In this document: positions 35,440 to 46,561 of the stretch, piece after piece | How the letters are laid out: every line of letters begins with the position of its first letter | Position numbering within the stretch: the first letter of the stretch is position 1 | Source: Rhinopithecus roxellana | Lineage: Eukaryota; Chordata; Mammalia; Primates; Cercopithecidae | Assembly (NCBI RefSeq): GCF_007565055.1 | Contig: NC_044559.1 | Location: 102,570,759 to 102,634,758, forward strand | Length of the DNA: 64,000 nucleotides | Direction of reading: 5' to 3' | Notes under the pieces: model-generated | Databases searched by the model: none | Told to the model about the DNA's origin: nothing | Seen by the model: the letters and a program-made list of their open reading frames with translations, nothing else | Position numbers and translations under genes: made by a program

Positions 35440-37165
35440 ACAAGGATTACTACTGGCTATAAAAAGAAACATGTCCCAATAATAAAAGAGTCAATTTATT
35501 TGGAAGAGGTAAATTTCTTAAAAGTTTATGCACATAGCTGACCTTCAAAATACATGAGGCAAAACTGACCAAACTAAGGCAATAAGTAGACATATTACAA
35601 TCATGGTAGGGGATTTTAATATCTCTTTCTCAGCAATTATTAAAGCAAGTAGCTAACAAACAAAGTAAGAGTATGGAAGGCTTAAGTTGATCTAATTGAG
35701 ATTTGGAAATACTATACTCAGGAATAGCTGAACATAATTTCTCTTAAGTACATAAGGAATGTTGATGAAGATGGGACTAAGCTGAGCAAAAAAAAAAAAA
35801 AAAAAAAGAAAGAAAAGTCTTAAAAATTTCAAAGATCAGAAACTTATAATTGGCCCTGGTGGAATTAAATTAGAAATCAATAGCATTAAGGTATCTTGAA
35901 AATCTTCATATTTGGAAATTAAGCAAAACACACTTTTACATAAACAATTGGTCAACGAGAAAATGACGAGAAAAAAGAAAATATCTTGAACTAAGTAAAA
36001 CATACCAAATAAAAATTTGTGGGATACAGGTAAAGTAGTGCTTAAGGGAATGTTGTAGGTTTATTTTATTAAAAAGCAAGAGAAATGTAAAAATCAGTAA
36101 TTTAAGTTTCCATACAATAGAAAAAATAGATAAGCATGTTAAATCCAAAGCAAGTAGCAATAAGGAAAGAAGAGAAGAAAATACACAATAGAGAAAATGA
36201 CAAAGCTAAAAGTTTTTTTTTTCCCAAACAAAATAAAACTGAAAATCTGTACCAAGACCGATCTTCTGTTTGGAATGACAAGAGGGAACTCAAATTACTA
36301 GTATCAGGCATAAAAATGGGGAGCATCATGATATATCTTCCAGAAATTAAAGGATAGTAACGGACTACAGAAATCTTCCCAGGAAGAGAATTGCAAGTCC
36401 ACATAGCTTTCCTGGTGAATTCCATCAAACGCGTAAGGACGCTATTATATCTTACCAGTGTTGGATGAACTTTTTCAGAAAATAGCACAGAGACAACTTT
36501 CCTAACTCAATCTAGAGTCCAGTAAGCGCTAATACCAAAACCTAACAATAAAAGAAAATTACTGATTAATATCCTTCATGGGCATAGCCACAAAAATCTT
36601 TAACAAGATTTTAGCAAATAAAATCCATCAAAATGTATGATGTAATATAACCAAGTGGTCTCTGGAATTCAAAGTTGATTTAACATTTAAAAATTAGTGT
36701 AATTCACCATATTAAGAGAATGAGGGAGAAAAGCCAAATATCTCCACAACTTTGAAAATAATGGACAAAATTTAACACCCCTTTCAAAAAAATCTCTCAG
36801 AAAAGTAGGAACCGGTGGGAATTTCCTTAATGTAATAAAGGGCTTCTACAAAAACCGTAACTATGCTGTTAGCATAGTGAATGCTTTCCCCGTAAGACCG
36901 GGAACCGGAAAAGGATATGCATTTTCTCCACTTGTGTTCAACATTTTTCTGGAGGTCTTCATAAATGTAGAAAGTAGGGAAAAGGAATAAAGGACATATA
37001 GATTAAAAAGGAGGGAGTAAAACTGTCATTACTTATAGGAAACACGTTGTGTATGTAAAAAAATCCTAAGGAATCCACAAAGAAACTATCAGAAGTGGAA
37101 AGTGAACTTAGCAAGTTCCCGATATATAAGGTCAGTAAGTAAAAAGCCATTGTATTTTCTATCTA
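35440..37165 (+). mobile_element. Old L1 (L1M-type) ORF2 fragment
   Basis: Sense ORF2 sequence in order: 'gaggcaaaactgaccaaactaaggc', 'gggattttaatatctctttctcagcaattattaaagcaagtag', 'tttggaaattaagcaaaac', 'gatctggcctggcc'-type RT blocks, and at 36930-37050 'ttgtgttcaacatttttctggaggtcttc' and 'cattacttataggaaacacg'. A 20-A run at 35790-35809 is an internal expansion. It ends abruptly at about 37165, where the GC-rich POM121-like sequence starts. All frames are broken. Confidence 0.75.
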
Positions 37166-39583
37166 TGTCCTTTACCTGTCAGCTGGTGGAACTCCGGGAT
37201 CTCGCCTTTGCAGGGTGGCCAAGAGAAGGGCCCCTGACTCCAGGCCCTCGTGAGGTTCCTGGAGAAGGTGGCATCCCCAGCTCTGACCCTACCCTAGCTC
37301 TGAAGCGTGGGGTGCAGGTGTGGGGATAAACTGGTGTCGTCTGCGGTGACAACTCGAAAGGAACAGTCAGTCTAGGGTAGTCGCGCCTGTGCTGCTCGGG
37401 GTCCCCGCCCCATCGTAGCACGTGCTCTGCAGCAATCCTGGACCCCTAGGCGTTCTAGGTGCCGCACGAGACCCAAAGTCCCTTGTCTGCTGCCCTTCCC
37501 CCTCTTACTGGACCCTCCTTGCATGCAAACCACCTCTGTCCAGTCAGGAAATGGGGTGCTCCGGCGCTCTGGCTTTGGGCATGCTCTGCCTCTCAGTGAC
37601 TCCGGGAAAAGGACCAGAGGACACACGGGAACTCATTTCCCAAGCTGTCGCCCTGTGCCAGGCGCTGAGGGGTTCACAGGCCCTGTGGGTCCGGCCCTCC
37701 GTAGTGGCAGTCCTCAACAGTCCCCAACAGCGTGGGACCCACCTGAGCCCAAACTCCTGCCCAGAGGCACTAGCCATCAGTATCTAGGCCTGTGGAGAAC
37801 ACTGGACTGTTGTCTTTTTTCCGGTGCAGTCGGGGGTCTTTGTCCGGAGACCTCCAATCTGGGCTCCCGGAAGACGGCTTGAGTAAAGACAGGCCAGACG
37901 TCTTCAAAGAGCTCATTCTGCTCCTTCCTGCTCAAGAGGCTGACAAAGAGTGCTTGATGAAGGCCATCCCAGAGTTCTCCACTCACTGATGCTGGAGGAG
38001 ACTAGCAGGGAGAAAAGCTTCCAGACACCATTTAGATACTTGTCAAGGAGAAATTCTTCACCTACATCTGCCAGTTGTAGGCCTTGTAGATGGAAAATTT
38101 CAATGTTGCTGCTGCCCCCACTGCTACTGTTGTGGGATGGAGGTGAGCTGCCTTCTCCCCTCCTCAGCTTCCTTGTCTAGTCATTAGAGAAGACCTAAGC
38201 TTAGAGAAGAAAGCTGAGTGTCAATGGCTCAACAACATATTGGAAGTTAAGACTGAGGCCACGGTAGACTGCAGTGTCACCAGTCAGCCTGTGGGTTCTT
38301 TTGCTCTGCCTGCTGTGGGGAATGAAAACATCCTGCAAGGGTCACTTTCACCTTGGAGGTGTTGTATGTTAAAACATTCCCAGTCACAAACTTAGCTGAC
38401 CTGTCTGCCCCACTGTCTTCTCACACTCCAGAGACTGACTGTGAAATGAGATGCACAGTTCCTCTCCTAATTCTCCATTTGCTGTTTGTGCTGACTGTCT
38501 TTCTCCTTTTAGGTTAAAGCTCATTTTGGGGGTTCCACTTAGTAATAAGAACAGAGGACCTGCATTCCCATCTCTCAGTCATAGCTGGAGCATCTTCTAC
38601 TACTGTCCTCCTCATACCTGCCAGCACATTGGTTTTTCTCCTAGCTTGCTTCCTGAAGAATAGAGTCACCTATGGACCCTCCAGTGGATTCATGGATACC
38701 TTTCCCCAGTCACCTCTGCCAGTACTCAGCCTTCTCCCACCAGCCTATCACTCTTTCTGCAGTCATGTCCTCCATCGCAACCAGCACGTCTGCAGGGTTG
38801 AACTCTTAGCTGCTTTGAACTTCGGTATCACGGGCAGGGACATCACTCCCCCTTCTCAAGCTTTCTTCCTGAGGTCTCCTTCAGGCTCCAGAGAGAACAT
38901 CTTCCCATTTTCCATGGAGCTCCCTGGTTTTGAGAACATGTCACCCAGGAGCAGCGTTACCTCAGCCTGTTCCCACCTGTTTGTTTGCACAGTCGGTCAG
39001 TGGCCCAAGTGCAAATTTCAAAGTTATTGTGGCCCAGGAGCCAACGTTTAGCTCACATTTGCAGCCCTTCCTGGGCTGAAGCTTGCAGCTACCAGCTTTG
39101 CTAACTTATTGACATAAGGCAGCCCCAGTAAGAGCTTCAGACTTAACCTCCAGTGCAGCCCAGCCACTCACTGGCAGCATCAATAAGCTTCATGGGTTTG
39201 ACATCCTTATTTTCCCTTTGGCATTCCTATCAGCACCCAGCTGCCCTTTGGATATACCTCAGATATTTTGCCTGTTGATACAGCCACTACTCCTAGCTTT
39301 AGAGCCCCCACCAGAATGCCCAGCCCTGGGGCTAGTAGTTCACTGCTTGCCAAGACCACTGCAGGCCCATTTGTGTTTACGGAATCTGCAGCCCTGATTG
39401 GGAGTAGCAGCTTTAGGGTTAGTGTGGCTGCCCTAGGCCCAAGATCCATGTCTAGACCACTGAGCTTTGGTGAGGAACCAAGGGGGACACCCAGTTCCAG
39501 AGCTCATTTTGGGAGAGGCTTAAATCTGAGCTCAGTGGTCCTCATGGCTCATAGCACCCTTGTTGCAAATGCAGACCCCACTT

Positions 39584-39792
39584 TTTTTTTTTTTAGACAG
39601 AGTCTCGCTCTGTTGCCCAGGCTGGAGTGTAGTGGTGTGATCTTGGCTCAGTGTGCAACCTCCGCCTCCTGGGTTCAAGCGATTCTCCTGCCTCAGCCTC
39701 TGCAGTAGCTGATACTACAGGCACATGCTGCCACACCCAGCTAATTTTTTATATTGTTAGTAGAGATGGGTTTTCACCGTGTTGTCCAGGCT
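39584..39792 (-). mobile_element. 5'-truncated AluS in the POM121-like pseudogene
   Basis: Antisense Alu starting with a T-run and 'gacagagtctcgctctgttgcccagg' and ending inside the left arm at 'ttcaccgtgttgtccaggct'. A 13-bp target duplication 'gcagaccccactt' flanks it (39571-39583 and 39793-39805). It is absent from the paralogous copy B. Confidence 0.95.
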
Positions 39793-39959
39793 GCAGACCC
39801 CACTTCTATGGAGAGCAAATTTATCTTGGGAGGCAATTTTCTTCCTGTCTATAGTCAGAACACTGGTCTCCTGGGTGAAAGCACGTCTGCTACTGGAGGA
39901 GTCAGCTCCAGTGAGAATACATTACACGTTTCGTGTGTGTTCATATCACATGGGATCCA

Positions 39960-40330
39960 TCGTGGCAGAGCATGTCTGGCGCAGTTGGAGTGGCCAGAAC
40001 CATACCTGTGCTTGAGGGTCCTGTTCTGTCTGCTTCTATCTTTCTTCAGAGCACCTGGGGCCCACTTGGACACAGCATATTTGTTGCAGTCACTGGGGCC
40101 AGCACTATTTCTGTGCTTGGAGATACTTCTACTCATGTTTACAGTCATAGAGCTTGAGACACACCTGACCAGAGCATCTGTAGCAGCACAGGGCCAGCCC
40201 CATATCTGTTGTTAGGCCCATGCATTTCTATTTACAGTGAGACCACTTGGCCCCCGCAAATCCCCGGATAAAGTTCAGATGGCACAGTGAGAGGAGCCAG
40301 CCACAGTGTTGGGAGACACTTTTGTGCATA
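39960..40330 (+). repeat. ~100-bp tandem units, array 1 (FG-domain part)
   Basis: Repeated order of 'gccag(a/c)a(c)cata(c/t)(c/t)tgtgcttg', 'agatactt/aggtcctgtt', 'cagagcacctggggcccacttgg' and 'cacag'. Anchors lie at about 39992, 40097, 40189 and 40290, so the period is near 100 bp (about 33 codons). One frame reads 'GASTISVLGDTS', where FG-domain repeats would have a VFG core. Confidence 0.7.
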
Positions 40331-41599
40331 TGGTCAGTGTAACTGAGGCCCACTTATTCAGAGTAAACCTGTTACTACTGGATGAGTCAGCATTACTGAG
40401 AGAAGAAATAGGTGTTTCCAGGCTCCAGGGTGAGGCTGCTTCCCATTTGTCCAGGCACATTGCAGTATGGAGCACATATCTCCTGCAAAGGCCCCAGTCT
40501 CTACCGGCCCACTTGCATTATAATCAGCAGCCCCACCACAGCTTTCAGTCTTCCCGTGGGCTTCCCTTCCACTCAGCCCACATTTGAGGTCTCTAGTGGG
40601 CAGCGGCAGGAGCCACTCTCTCCAGTGCCTTGCTTTTTCTGGCCTACCTATCACTGCCTCTGTAGTTGCCTCTATGCCTGCAGTCAGCACCTCACCAGAG
40701 TCCACGTCCAATCCTACCTCTGACTCTGATGAAATTGATATGGATACTAAGCTCCCTCCCCAGGCTGTCATCTCTGATCTCCCTGGTCTCCAGTGAATAC
40801 TTCCCATTTTCCACGGACATCTCTGGTTTGGATAGTATGCATTGGCAGCATTGGCACAGTTGGTTAGTGGCCCTCATGCAACTTGGAAAATCATTTTGAC
40901 CCCTCTGTGTATATTTCAGGCCCCTGATGGGCTGCAGCCTGGAGCTACCAGCTTTGTTGACTTTCCCTTTTGGAAACTAGGAAGCCTCAGCACAACCTCC
41001 TGATTTAAGCTCTGCCACATCCTAACCACCAGATGGCAGCACAACTCAATCAGCTTCATGGATTTGACCTCTCCATTTTCCACCTTTGACATCCTTGTCA
41101 TCACCCAGTTGGCTTGTGGATGCACCTCAGGCATTTTCTTAGTTGGTACAGCTACCACTTCTGGCTTTAGAGTCTGCACCAGGATGCCCAGTATTGGGAG
41201 CAAGAATTCACTGTTTGCCAACACTTCTGCAGACCCATTTGTGTTTATGAAATCTGTGGCCTCTGTGGGTTGCAGTAGCTTTAGGGTGAGTGTGGCTGCC
41301 TTAGTCCAAGATCCATATCTAGACCACTCAGCTTTGGTGCAGGACTGAGCAGACACTACTTTCCTGGGTTGAGACACCTAGACCTGAGCACCAGGTTCTT
41401 GCCGGCCTACAGCAATCTGGTCCATCTCTATGAAGAGCAGATCTGTCCTGGGAGATACTTTCCTTCCTGTCTATAGTCAGAGCCAGCTGGGTGAATGCGC
41501 AGTTGTTACTACTAGAGGAGTCAGCCCGCTTGAGAAGAATCAAGGGCCAGGTAACACTTTTGTTCTTTCTTGTGGTCAGATTAGCTGAGACCCATCATG

Positions 41600-42180
41600 C
41601 CAGAGCATATCTCTTATAGTCACAGAGGGCAGCACTATACCTGTGTTGGGCTTTTCTTTTTCCAACTTCTGTCAGAGCTCCTAGGGTCCCCCTGGCCAGA
41701 GCACACTTGTTGCAGTGGGAGATATCAGCACCCCTCTCATGCTTGGAGATACTTTCCTTCATGTCTACAATCAGAGCACCTGAGGCGTGCCTGACCAGAG
41801 TTCATCTTTAGGAATAGCAGCAGCTAGTGCATACCTGTGCTTGCAGGTCCTTATAGTCTCACATACTATCAGAGCAGCTGGAGCCCATGTGGTTAAAGTC
41901 CAGGTGGTATAATGGGAAGGGACATCATGGAACTTGTTTTTGGAGATGCTTCTCTTCCTACCATCATTCTGAGCTCCTGGGGTACTTATTACACAGAACA
42001 CTTCTGTTACAGTCAGAGAGGACAAGGCTGTATATGATTCAGGAGACATTTCTGCTTTAGTCTCAGTCAGAATACCTGGTCACCTAGCCATGGTACCCCA
42101 TTTGGCTTTTGAGGAGACAGCACTACTGAGAAAATACCTGTGCTTCTAGACACTTTTGCTCCTACCTTTGGTTAGAATAC
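41600..42180 (+). repeat. ~100-bp tandem units, array 2 (FG-domain part)
   Basis: Further copies of the same unit in copy B. Anchors lie at about 41625, 41725, 41816, 41920, 42010 and 42117 ('agcactatacctgtgttggg', 'tatcagcacccctctcatgcttggagatact', 'agtgcatacctgtgcttgcaggtcctt' and so on). There are more units than in array 1, so the array expanded or contracted after the large duplication. Confidence 0.7.
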
Positions 42181-42440
42181 TTCCAGTTCTCATGTGGTCA
42201 CTACAAACATCAGCCTTGCCTTTGCAACACTTTCATTAGCAGCAGGGATTGTGGAATGGGGCAGCTGTAGGAGCAGAGGGTATCTTGCTAGTTCCAAGAC
42301 AAGAGGAAAACTGGTCCAGGGCTTCAGATTGCCAGGCTATTTAGGCAAAGCCAGGTACGGCTTAGTCGATGATGTGTACAGAGCCCTCTTCTACTCTCTA
42401 AGTGGAAATTTTCAAGTCAAGTATGTGAACTTCTGATTTG

Positions 42441-42671
42441 CCCACATCCTCTGACAGACATATATACACCCCAAGGTCCTGGTCGTCTAGCTTGCTGTTA
42501 GAAGACAGACAGAGGGTTAAGTTTGTTTGGTTAAATTTGTTTGACATAACTCTATAAGACTGAGCCTCTTCCCAGCAGAGTGATGGCTATTCATGGGGGA
42601 CAGTGATCACTGCGCCCTGCCATTTTTAAAGAAAGCTTGTGTTTCTTAATTGCACTAGGAGAAGGCAAAGG
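42441..42671. other. Unassigned spacer (about 230 bp)
   Basis: No repeat or gene recognised between the nucleoporin pseudogene and the MaLR provirus. Confidence 0.4.
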
Positions 42672-42822
42672 GTTGATGGCACCACACTTCCACAATGTCA
42701 TGATTCTGAGACCTCCCAGTCATGTGGAACTGTAAGTCCAATTAAACCTCTTTTTCTTCCCAGTCTCAGGTATGTGTTTATCAGCAGTGTGAAAACAGAC
42801 TAACACAGTAAATTGGTACCAG

Positions 42823-43309
42823 TTGAGTGGGGCCTTGCTGAAAAGATATCAGAAAATGTGGAAGCGACTTTGGAACTGGGTAACAGGCAGAGGCTGGAAG
42901 AACTTGGAGATCTCAGAAGAAGACAGGAAAATACGGGAAAGTTTGGAACCTCCTAGAGACTTGTTGAATGGCTTTGAGAAAAATGCTGATAGTGATATGA
43001 ACAATAAGGTCCAGGCTGAGGTGGTCTCAGATGGAGATGAGGAACTTGTTGGGAACCGGAGCGAAGGTGACTCTTGTTATGTTTTACCAGAGACTGGAGA
43101 CATTTTGCCACTACCCTAGAGATTTGTGGAACTTTGAACTTGAGAGAGATGATTTAGGGTATCTGGTAGAAGAAATTTCTAAGCAGCAAAGCATTGAAGA
43201 GGTGACTTGGGTGCTGTTAAAAACATTCCATTTTAAAAGGGAAACGGAACATAAAAGTTCAGAAAATTTGCAGCCTAATGATGCAGTAGAAAAGAAAAAC
43301 CCATTTTAA
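42823..43309 (+). pseudogene. THE1 internal gag-like remnant, 5' part
   Basis: Two overlapping open stretches (42823-43119 and 43031-43309) read the internal THE1 sequence ('WKRLWNWVTGRGW', 'LPRDLWNFELERDDLGYLVEEISKQ'). This is the sequence usually seen at the start of THE1 interiors, with weak relation to retroviral gag. It has no start with a good context beyond chance, and is interrupted by stops and then by the L1 at 43308. Not functional. Confidence 0.6.
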
Positions 43310-44608
43310 TTTAATTTAATTTATGTTTTTATTATACTTTAAGTTTTGGGGTACACGTGCAGAATGGGCGGTTTTGTGACATAGGTATACATGTGCCATG
43401 GTGGTTTGCTGCACCAATCAACCTATGACCTACATTAGGTATTTCTCCTAATGTTATCGCTCCCTTAGTCCCCCACCCCCAACAGGCCCAGTGTGTGATG
43501 TTCCCCTCCCTGTGTACATGTGTTCTCATTGTTCAACTCCTGCTTATGAGTGAGAACATGCTGTTTGCTGAGAACAATGTTCCCAGCTTCATCCCTGTCC
43601 CTGCAAAGGACACGAACTCATCTTTTTTTATGGCTGCCTAGGATTCCATGGTGTATATGTGCCACATTTTCTTAATCCAGTCTATCATTGATTGACATTT
43701 GGGTTGGTTACAAGTCTTTGCTATTGTGAATAGGGCTGCAATAAACATACATGTGCATGTGTCTTTATAGTAGCATGGTTATAATCCTTTGGGTATATAC
43801 TCAGTAATGGGATCGCTGGGTCCACTGGTATTTCTAGTTCTATATCCTTGAGGAATCACCCACTCTGTCTTCCACACTGGTTGAACTAATTTACACTCTC
43901 ACCAACAGTGTAAAAGTGTTGCTATTTCTCCACATCCTCTTCAGCACCTGTTGTTTCCTGACTTTTTAATGATCACCGTTCTAACTGGCGTGAGATGGTA
44001 TCTCATTGTGGTTTTGATTTGCATTTCTGTAATGACCAGTGATGATGAGCTTTTTTTTCATGTTTGTTGGCTGCATAAATGTCTTCTTTTGAGAAGTGTC
44101 TGTTCATATCCTTTGCCCACTTTTGGATGCTTTTTTTTCTTTAAATTTAAGTTCCTTGTAGATTTGGGATATTAGCCCTTTGTCAGATGGATAGATTGCA
44201 AAATTTTCTCCCATTCTGTAGGTTGCCTGTTCACTTGGATGGTAGTTTCTTTTGCTGTGCAGAAGCTCTTTAGTTTAGTTAGATCCCATTTGTCAATTTT
44301 GGCTTTTGTTGCCATTGCTTTTGGTGTTTTAGGCATGAAGTCTTTGCCCATTTCTATGTCCTGAATGGTATTGTCTAGGTTTTCTTATAGAATTTGTATG
44401 GTTTTAGGTCTTATGTTTAAGTTTTTAATCCATCTTGAGTTAATTTTTGTATAAGGTGTAAGGAAGGGGTCCAGTTTCAGTTTTTTCCACATGGTTAGCT
44501 TGTTTTCCCAACACCATTTATTAAATAGGGAATCCTTTCCCCATTGCTTGTTTTTGTCAGGTTTATCAAAGATCAGATAGTTGTAGATGTGTGGTGTTAT
44601 TTCTCTGT
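43308..44608 (-). mobile_element. L1 (L1PA/PB-type), 5'-truncated, nested in THE1
   Basis: Antisense L1: tail at 43308-43325, 3'UTR to about 43640 ('gtacacgtgcagaatgggcggttttgtgacataggtatacatgtgccatgg'), then the complement of the ORF2 end up to 44608. Flanks 'aacccatttt' (43298-43307) and 'aaccccattt' (44609-44618) are a near-identical target duplication. THE1 sequence resumes at 44619 ('cttgaggagaaattcaag'). Confidence 0.92.
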
Positions 44609-44673
44609 AACCCCATTTCTTGAGGAGAAATTCAAGACGGCAGCAGAAATTTGCATAAGTAGCAAGGATCCTA

Positions 44674-45378
44674 ATGTTAACCCCTAAGACCATGGGGAAA
44701 ATGTCTCCAGGCCATGTCAGAGACCTTCACGGCAGCCCCTCCCATCACAGGCCCAGACACCCAGTAGGGAAAAGTTGTTTTGTGGGCCGGGCCCAGGGTC
44801 CTTGTGCTGTGTGCAGCCTAGGGATTTGGTGCCCTGTTTTCCAACTGCTCCAGCCATCGCTGAAAGGGGCCAACGTAGAGCTTGGGCTGTGGCTTCAGAG
44901 GGTGGAAGCCCCAAGCCTTGACAGCTTCCACATGGTGTTGAGCTTGTGGGTGCACAGGTCAAGAATTGAGGTTTGGGAACTTCCACCTAGATTTCAGAAG
45001 ATGTATAGAAATGCCTGGGTGCCCAGGCAAAAGTTTGCTGCAGGAGTGGGGCCCTCATGGAGAACCTCTGCTAGGGCAGTGTGGAAGGAAAATGTGGTAT
45101 CAGAGCCCCCACACAGAGTCCCTACTGGGGCACTGCCTAGTGGAGCTGTGAGAAAAGGGCCACTGTCCTCCAGACTCCAGAATGGTAGATTCACTGATAG
45201 CTTGCACCGTGCAGTTGGAAAAGCCACAAACACTAAATGCCAGCCTCTGAAAGCAGCCAGGAGGGAGGCTGTACCTTGCAAAGCTACAGGGATGGAGCTG
45301 TCCAAGACCAAGGGAACCCACCTCTTGTATCAGTGTGACCTGGATGTGAGACCTAGAGTCAAAGGGGATCATTTTTGA
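44674..45378 (+). pseudogene. THE1 internal open frame, 3' part (234 codons)
   Basis: This is the longest open frame in the window. It starts at a Met in 'MLTPKTMGKMSPGHVRDLHG' and lies wholly inside the THE1 internal region between the nested L1 and the 3' LTR. It is rich in Pro, Gly, Ser and Arg and has no domain that I know. THE1 interiors often show such frames because of their high GC content. The opposite strand is open over much of the same interval, which argues for composition rather than selection. I treat it as part of the dead element. Confidence 0.65.
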
Positions 45379-46050
45379 GCTTTAAAATATTTGACTGTCC
45401 TGCTGGATTTTGGACTTGCATGGGCCCTATAACCCCTTTGTTTTCACCAATGTATCTCATTTGGAATGGCCGTATTTACCCAATACCTGTACCCCCATTG
45501 TATCTAGGAAGTAACTAGCTTGTTTTTGATTGTACAGGCTCATAGGCAGAAAGGACTTGCCTCGTCTCAGATGAAACTTTGGACTGTGGACTTCTGGGTT
45601 AATGCTGAATGAGTTAAGACTTTGGGTGACTGTTGGGAAGGCATGATTGGTTTTGAAATGTGAGGACATAGGATTTGGGAGGGGCCAGGGGCAGAATGAT
45701 ATGGTTTGGCTGTGTCCCCATTCAAATCTCAACTTGAATTATATCTCCCAGAATTCCCACATGTTGTAGGAGGGACCTAGGGGGAGGTAATTGAATCATG
45801 GGGGCTGGTCTTTCCCATGCTATTTTCATGATAGTGAATAAGTCTCATGAGATCTGATGGGTTTATCAGGGGTTCCTGCTTTTGCTTCTTCCTCATATTC
45901 TCTTACTGCCACCATGTAAGAAGTACCTTTCGCCTCTCGTCATGATTCTGAGGCCTCACCAGCCATGTGGAACTATAAGTCCAATTAAACATCCTTTTCT
46001 TCCCAGTCTTGGGTATGTCTTTATCAGCAGCATGAAAACAGACTAATATA

Positions 46051-46459
46051 ATCCCCTCCAAATCTCATGTTGAAATGTGTTCCCCAATGTTGGAGGTGGG
46101 GCCTGGTGGGAGATGTTTGGGTCATGGGGGCAGATTCTTCATGAATGGCTTGGTGCTGTCCCTGTGATAATGAGTGAGTTTTCACTCTGTCATTTCACGT
46201 GAGAGCTGGTTCTTTAAAAGAGCCTGGTACCTCCTCACCTCTCTCTTGCTTCCTTCTTTCTTGCTCCTGTTCTCACCATGTGACATGTCTGCTTCCACTT
46301 CACTTTCTACCATAACTGGAAGCTTCCTGAGGCCTCATCAGAAGCCAAGCAGGTGCTGGTACCATCTTTGTACAGCCTGCAGCCAAACAAATCTCTTTTC
46401 TTTATAAATTACACTGTCTCAAGTATTTCTTGATAGCAATGCAAAATGGATGAATATAC
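46051..46459 (+). mobile_element. MST-type MaLR LTR, 5' end missing
   Basis: Sense LTR from 'cccctccaaatctcatgttgaaatgtg' through 'ttggaggtggggcctggtgggag', 'gagagctggttctttaaaagagcctgg' and 'cagcctgcagcc' to 'tagcaatgcaaaatggatgaata'. It directly abuts the THE1 3' LTR and lacks its first ~20 bases, so the THE1 element probably landed in, or recombined with, this older LTR. Confidence 0.8.
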
Positions 46460-46561
46460 AGAGGGACCCCTGGCAAATAGTTGTGCGTGGTTGATGAATG
46501 AATCTGGGCTGGGAGGTACAGCTGCAGAACTCAGCCAGGACAGATCATGGACAAACATAAC

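Larger units (their letters stand above)
38733..42250 (+). repeat. Internal duplication in the POM121-like pseudogene
   Basis: Two copies of a ~1.7-1.9 kb block lie head to tail. Copy A is about 38733-40635 (including a 209-bp Alu plus target repeat) and copy B about 40637-42250. Matching pairs include 'ttttggttagtgg'-type blocks, 'cttcatgg(g/a)tttgac' at 39190 and 41055, 'gcccatttgtgtttacggaatctg' at 39367 against 'acccatttgtgtttatgaaatctg' at 41234, 'agatccatgtctagaccactgagctttgg' at 39440 against 'agatccatatctagaccactcagctttgg' at 41310, and 'cttcctgtctatagtcaga' at 39841 and 41462. The Alu is only in copy A. Confidence 0.85.
37170..42440 (+). pseudogene. POM121-family nucleoporin pseudogene
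   Basis: A broken copy of a POM121-like gene. POM121 is a membrane nucleoporin that anchors the nuclear pore and carries a C-terminal FG-repeat domain. Short conserved blocks appear in the right order, scattered over three frames. About 37985-38090 gives 'SSPLTDAGGD', 'QGEKLPDT' and 'RRNSSPTSASCRPCRWKI', matching the basic Ser-rich part. 38150-38300 gives 'EDLSLEKKAECQW' then 'LEVKTEA', against EDL-LEKKA--QW in POM121. 39268-39460 gives 'APTRMPSPGASSS', 'TTAGPFVFTESAA' and 'GSSSFRVSVAALG', against the FG domain. About 39810 gives 'ESKFILGG'. The membrane-anchor N terminus is not recognised. No introns are apparent, so it is a processed copy or derives from an intronless paralogue such as POM121L2. 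Stops, frameshifts and an Alu (39584-39792) exclude function. 37180-37750 is CpG-richer than its surroundings and may include the 5' part. Confidence 0.72.
42672..46050 (+). mobile_element. THE1-type MaLR provirus
   Basis: A truncated 5' LTR (42672-42809) ends with 'aagtccaattaaacctctttttcttcccagtctcagg' and 'gactaacacag'. The internal region follows, beginning 'ttggtaccagttgagtggggccttgctg' and 'gaagcgactttggaactgggtaacaggcagaggctgg', a familiar THE1 internal start. The 3' LTR (45697-46050) is full length. The interior is split by an antisense L1 (43308-44608). Apart from the lost part of the 5' LTR, the element is almost complete in structure. THE1 interiors keep only a gag-like region and no pol. 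Confidence 0.88.

Noticed and set aside
37422..37882. CpG-richer segment with long open frames on both strands as a promoter island with a first exon
   Set aside because: CpG density is moderate, both strands are open because of GC content, and no splice donor or start context stood out. It is better explained as the 5' part of the POM121-like copy.
39268..39708. 146-codon frame in the nucleoporin pseudogene as a live coding exon
   Set aside because: The last third is an Alu, and frames before and after are broken by stops and shifts. It is retained only as evidence of homology.
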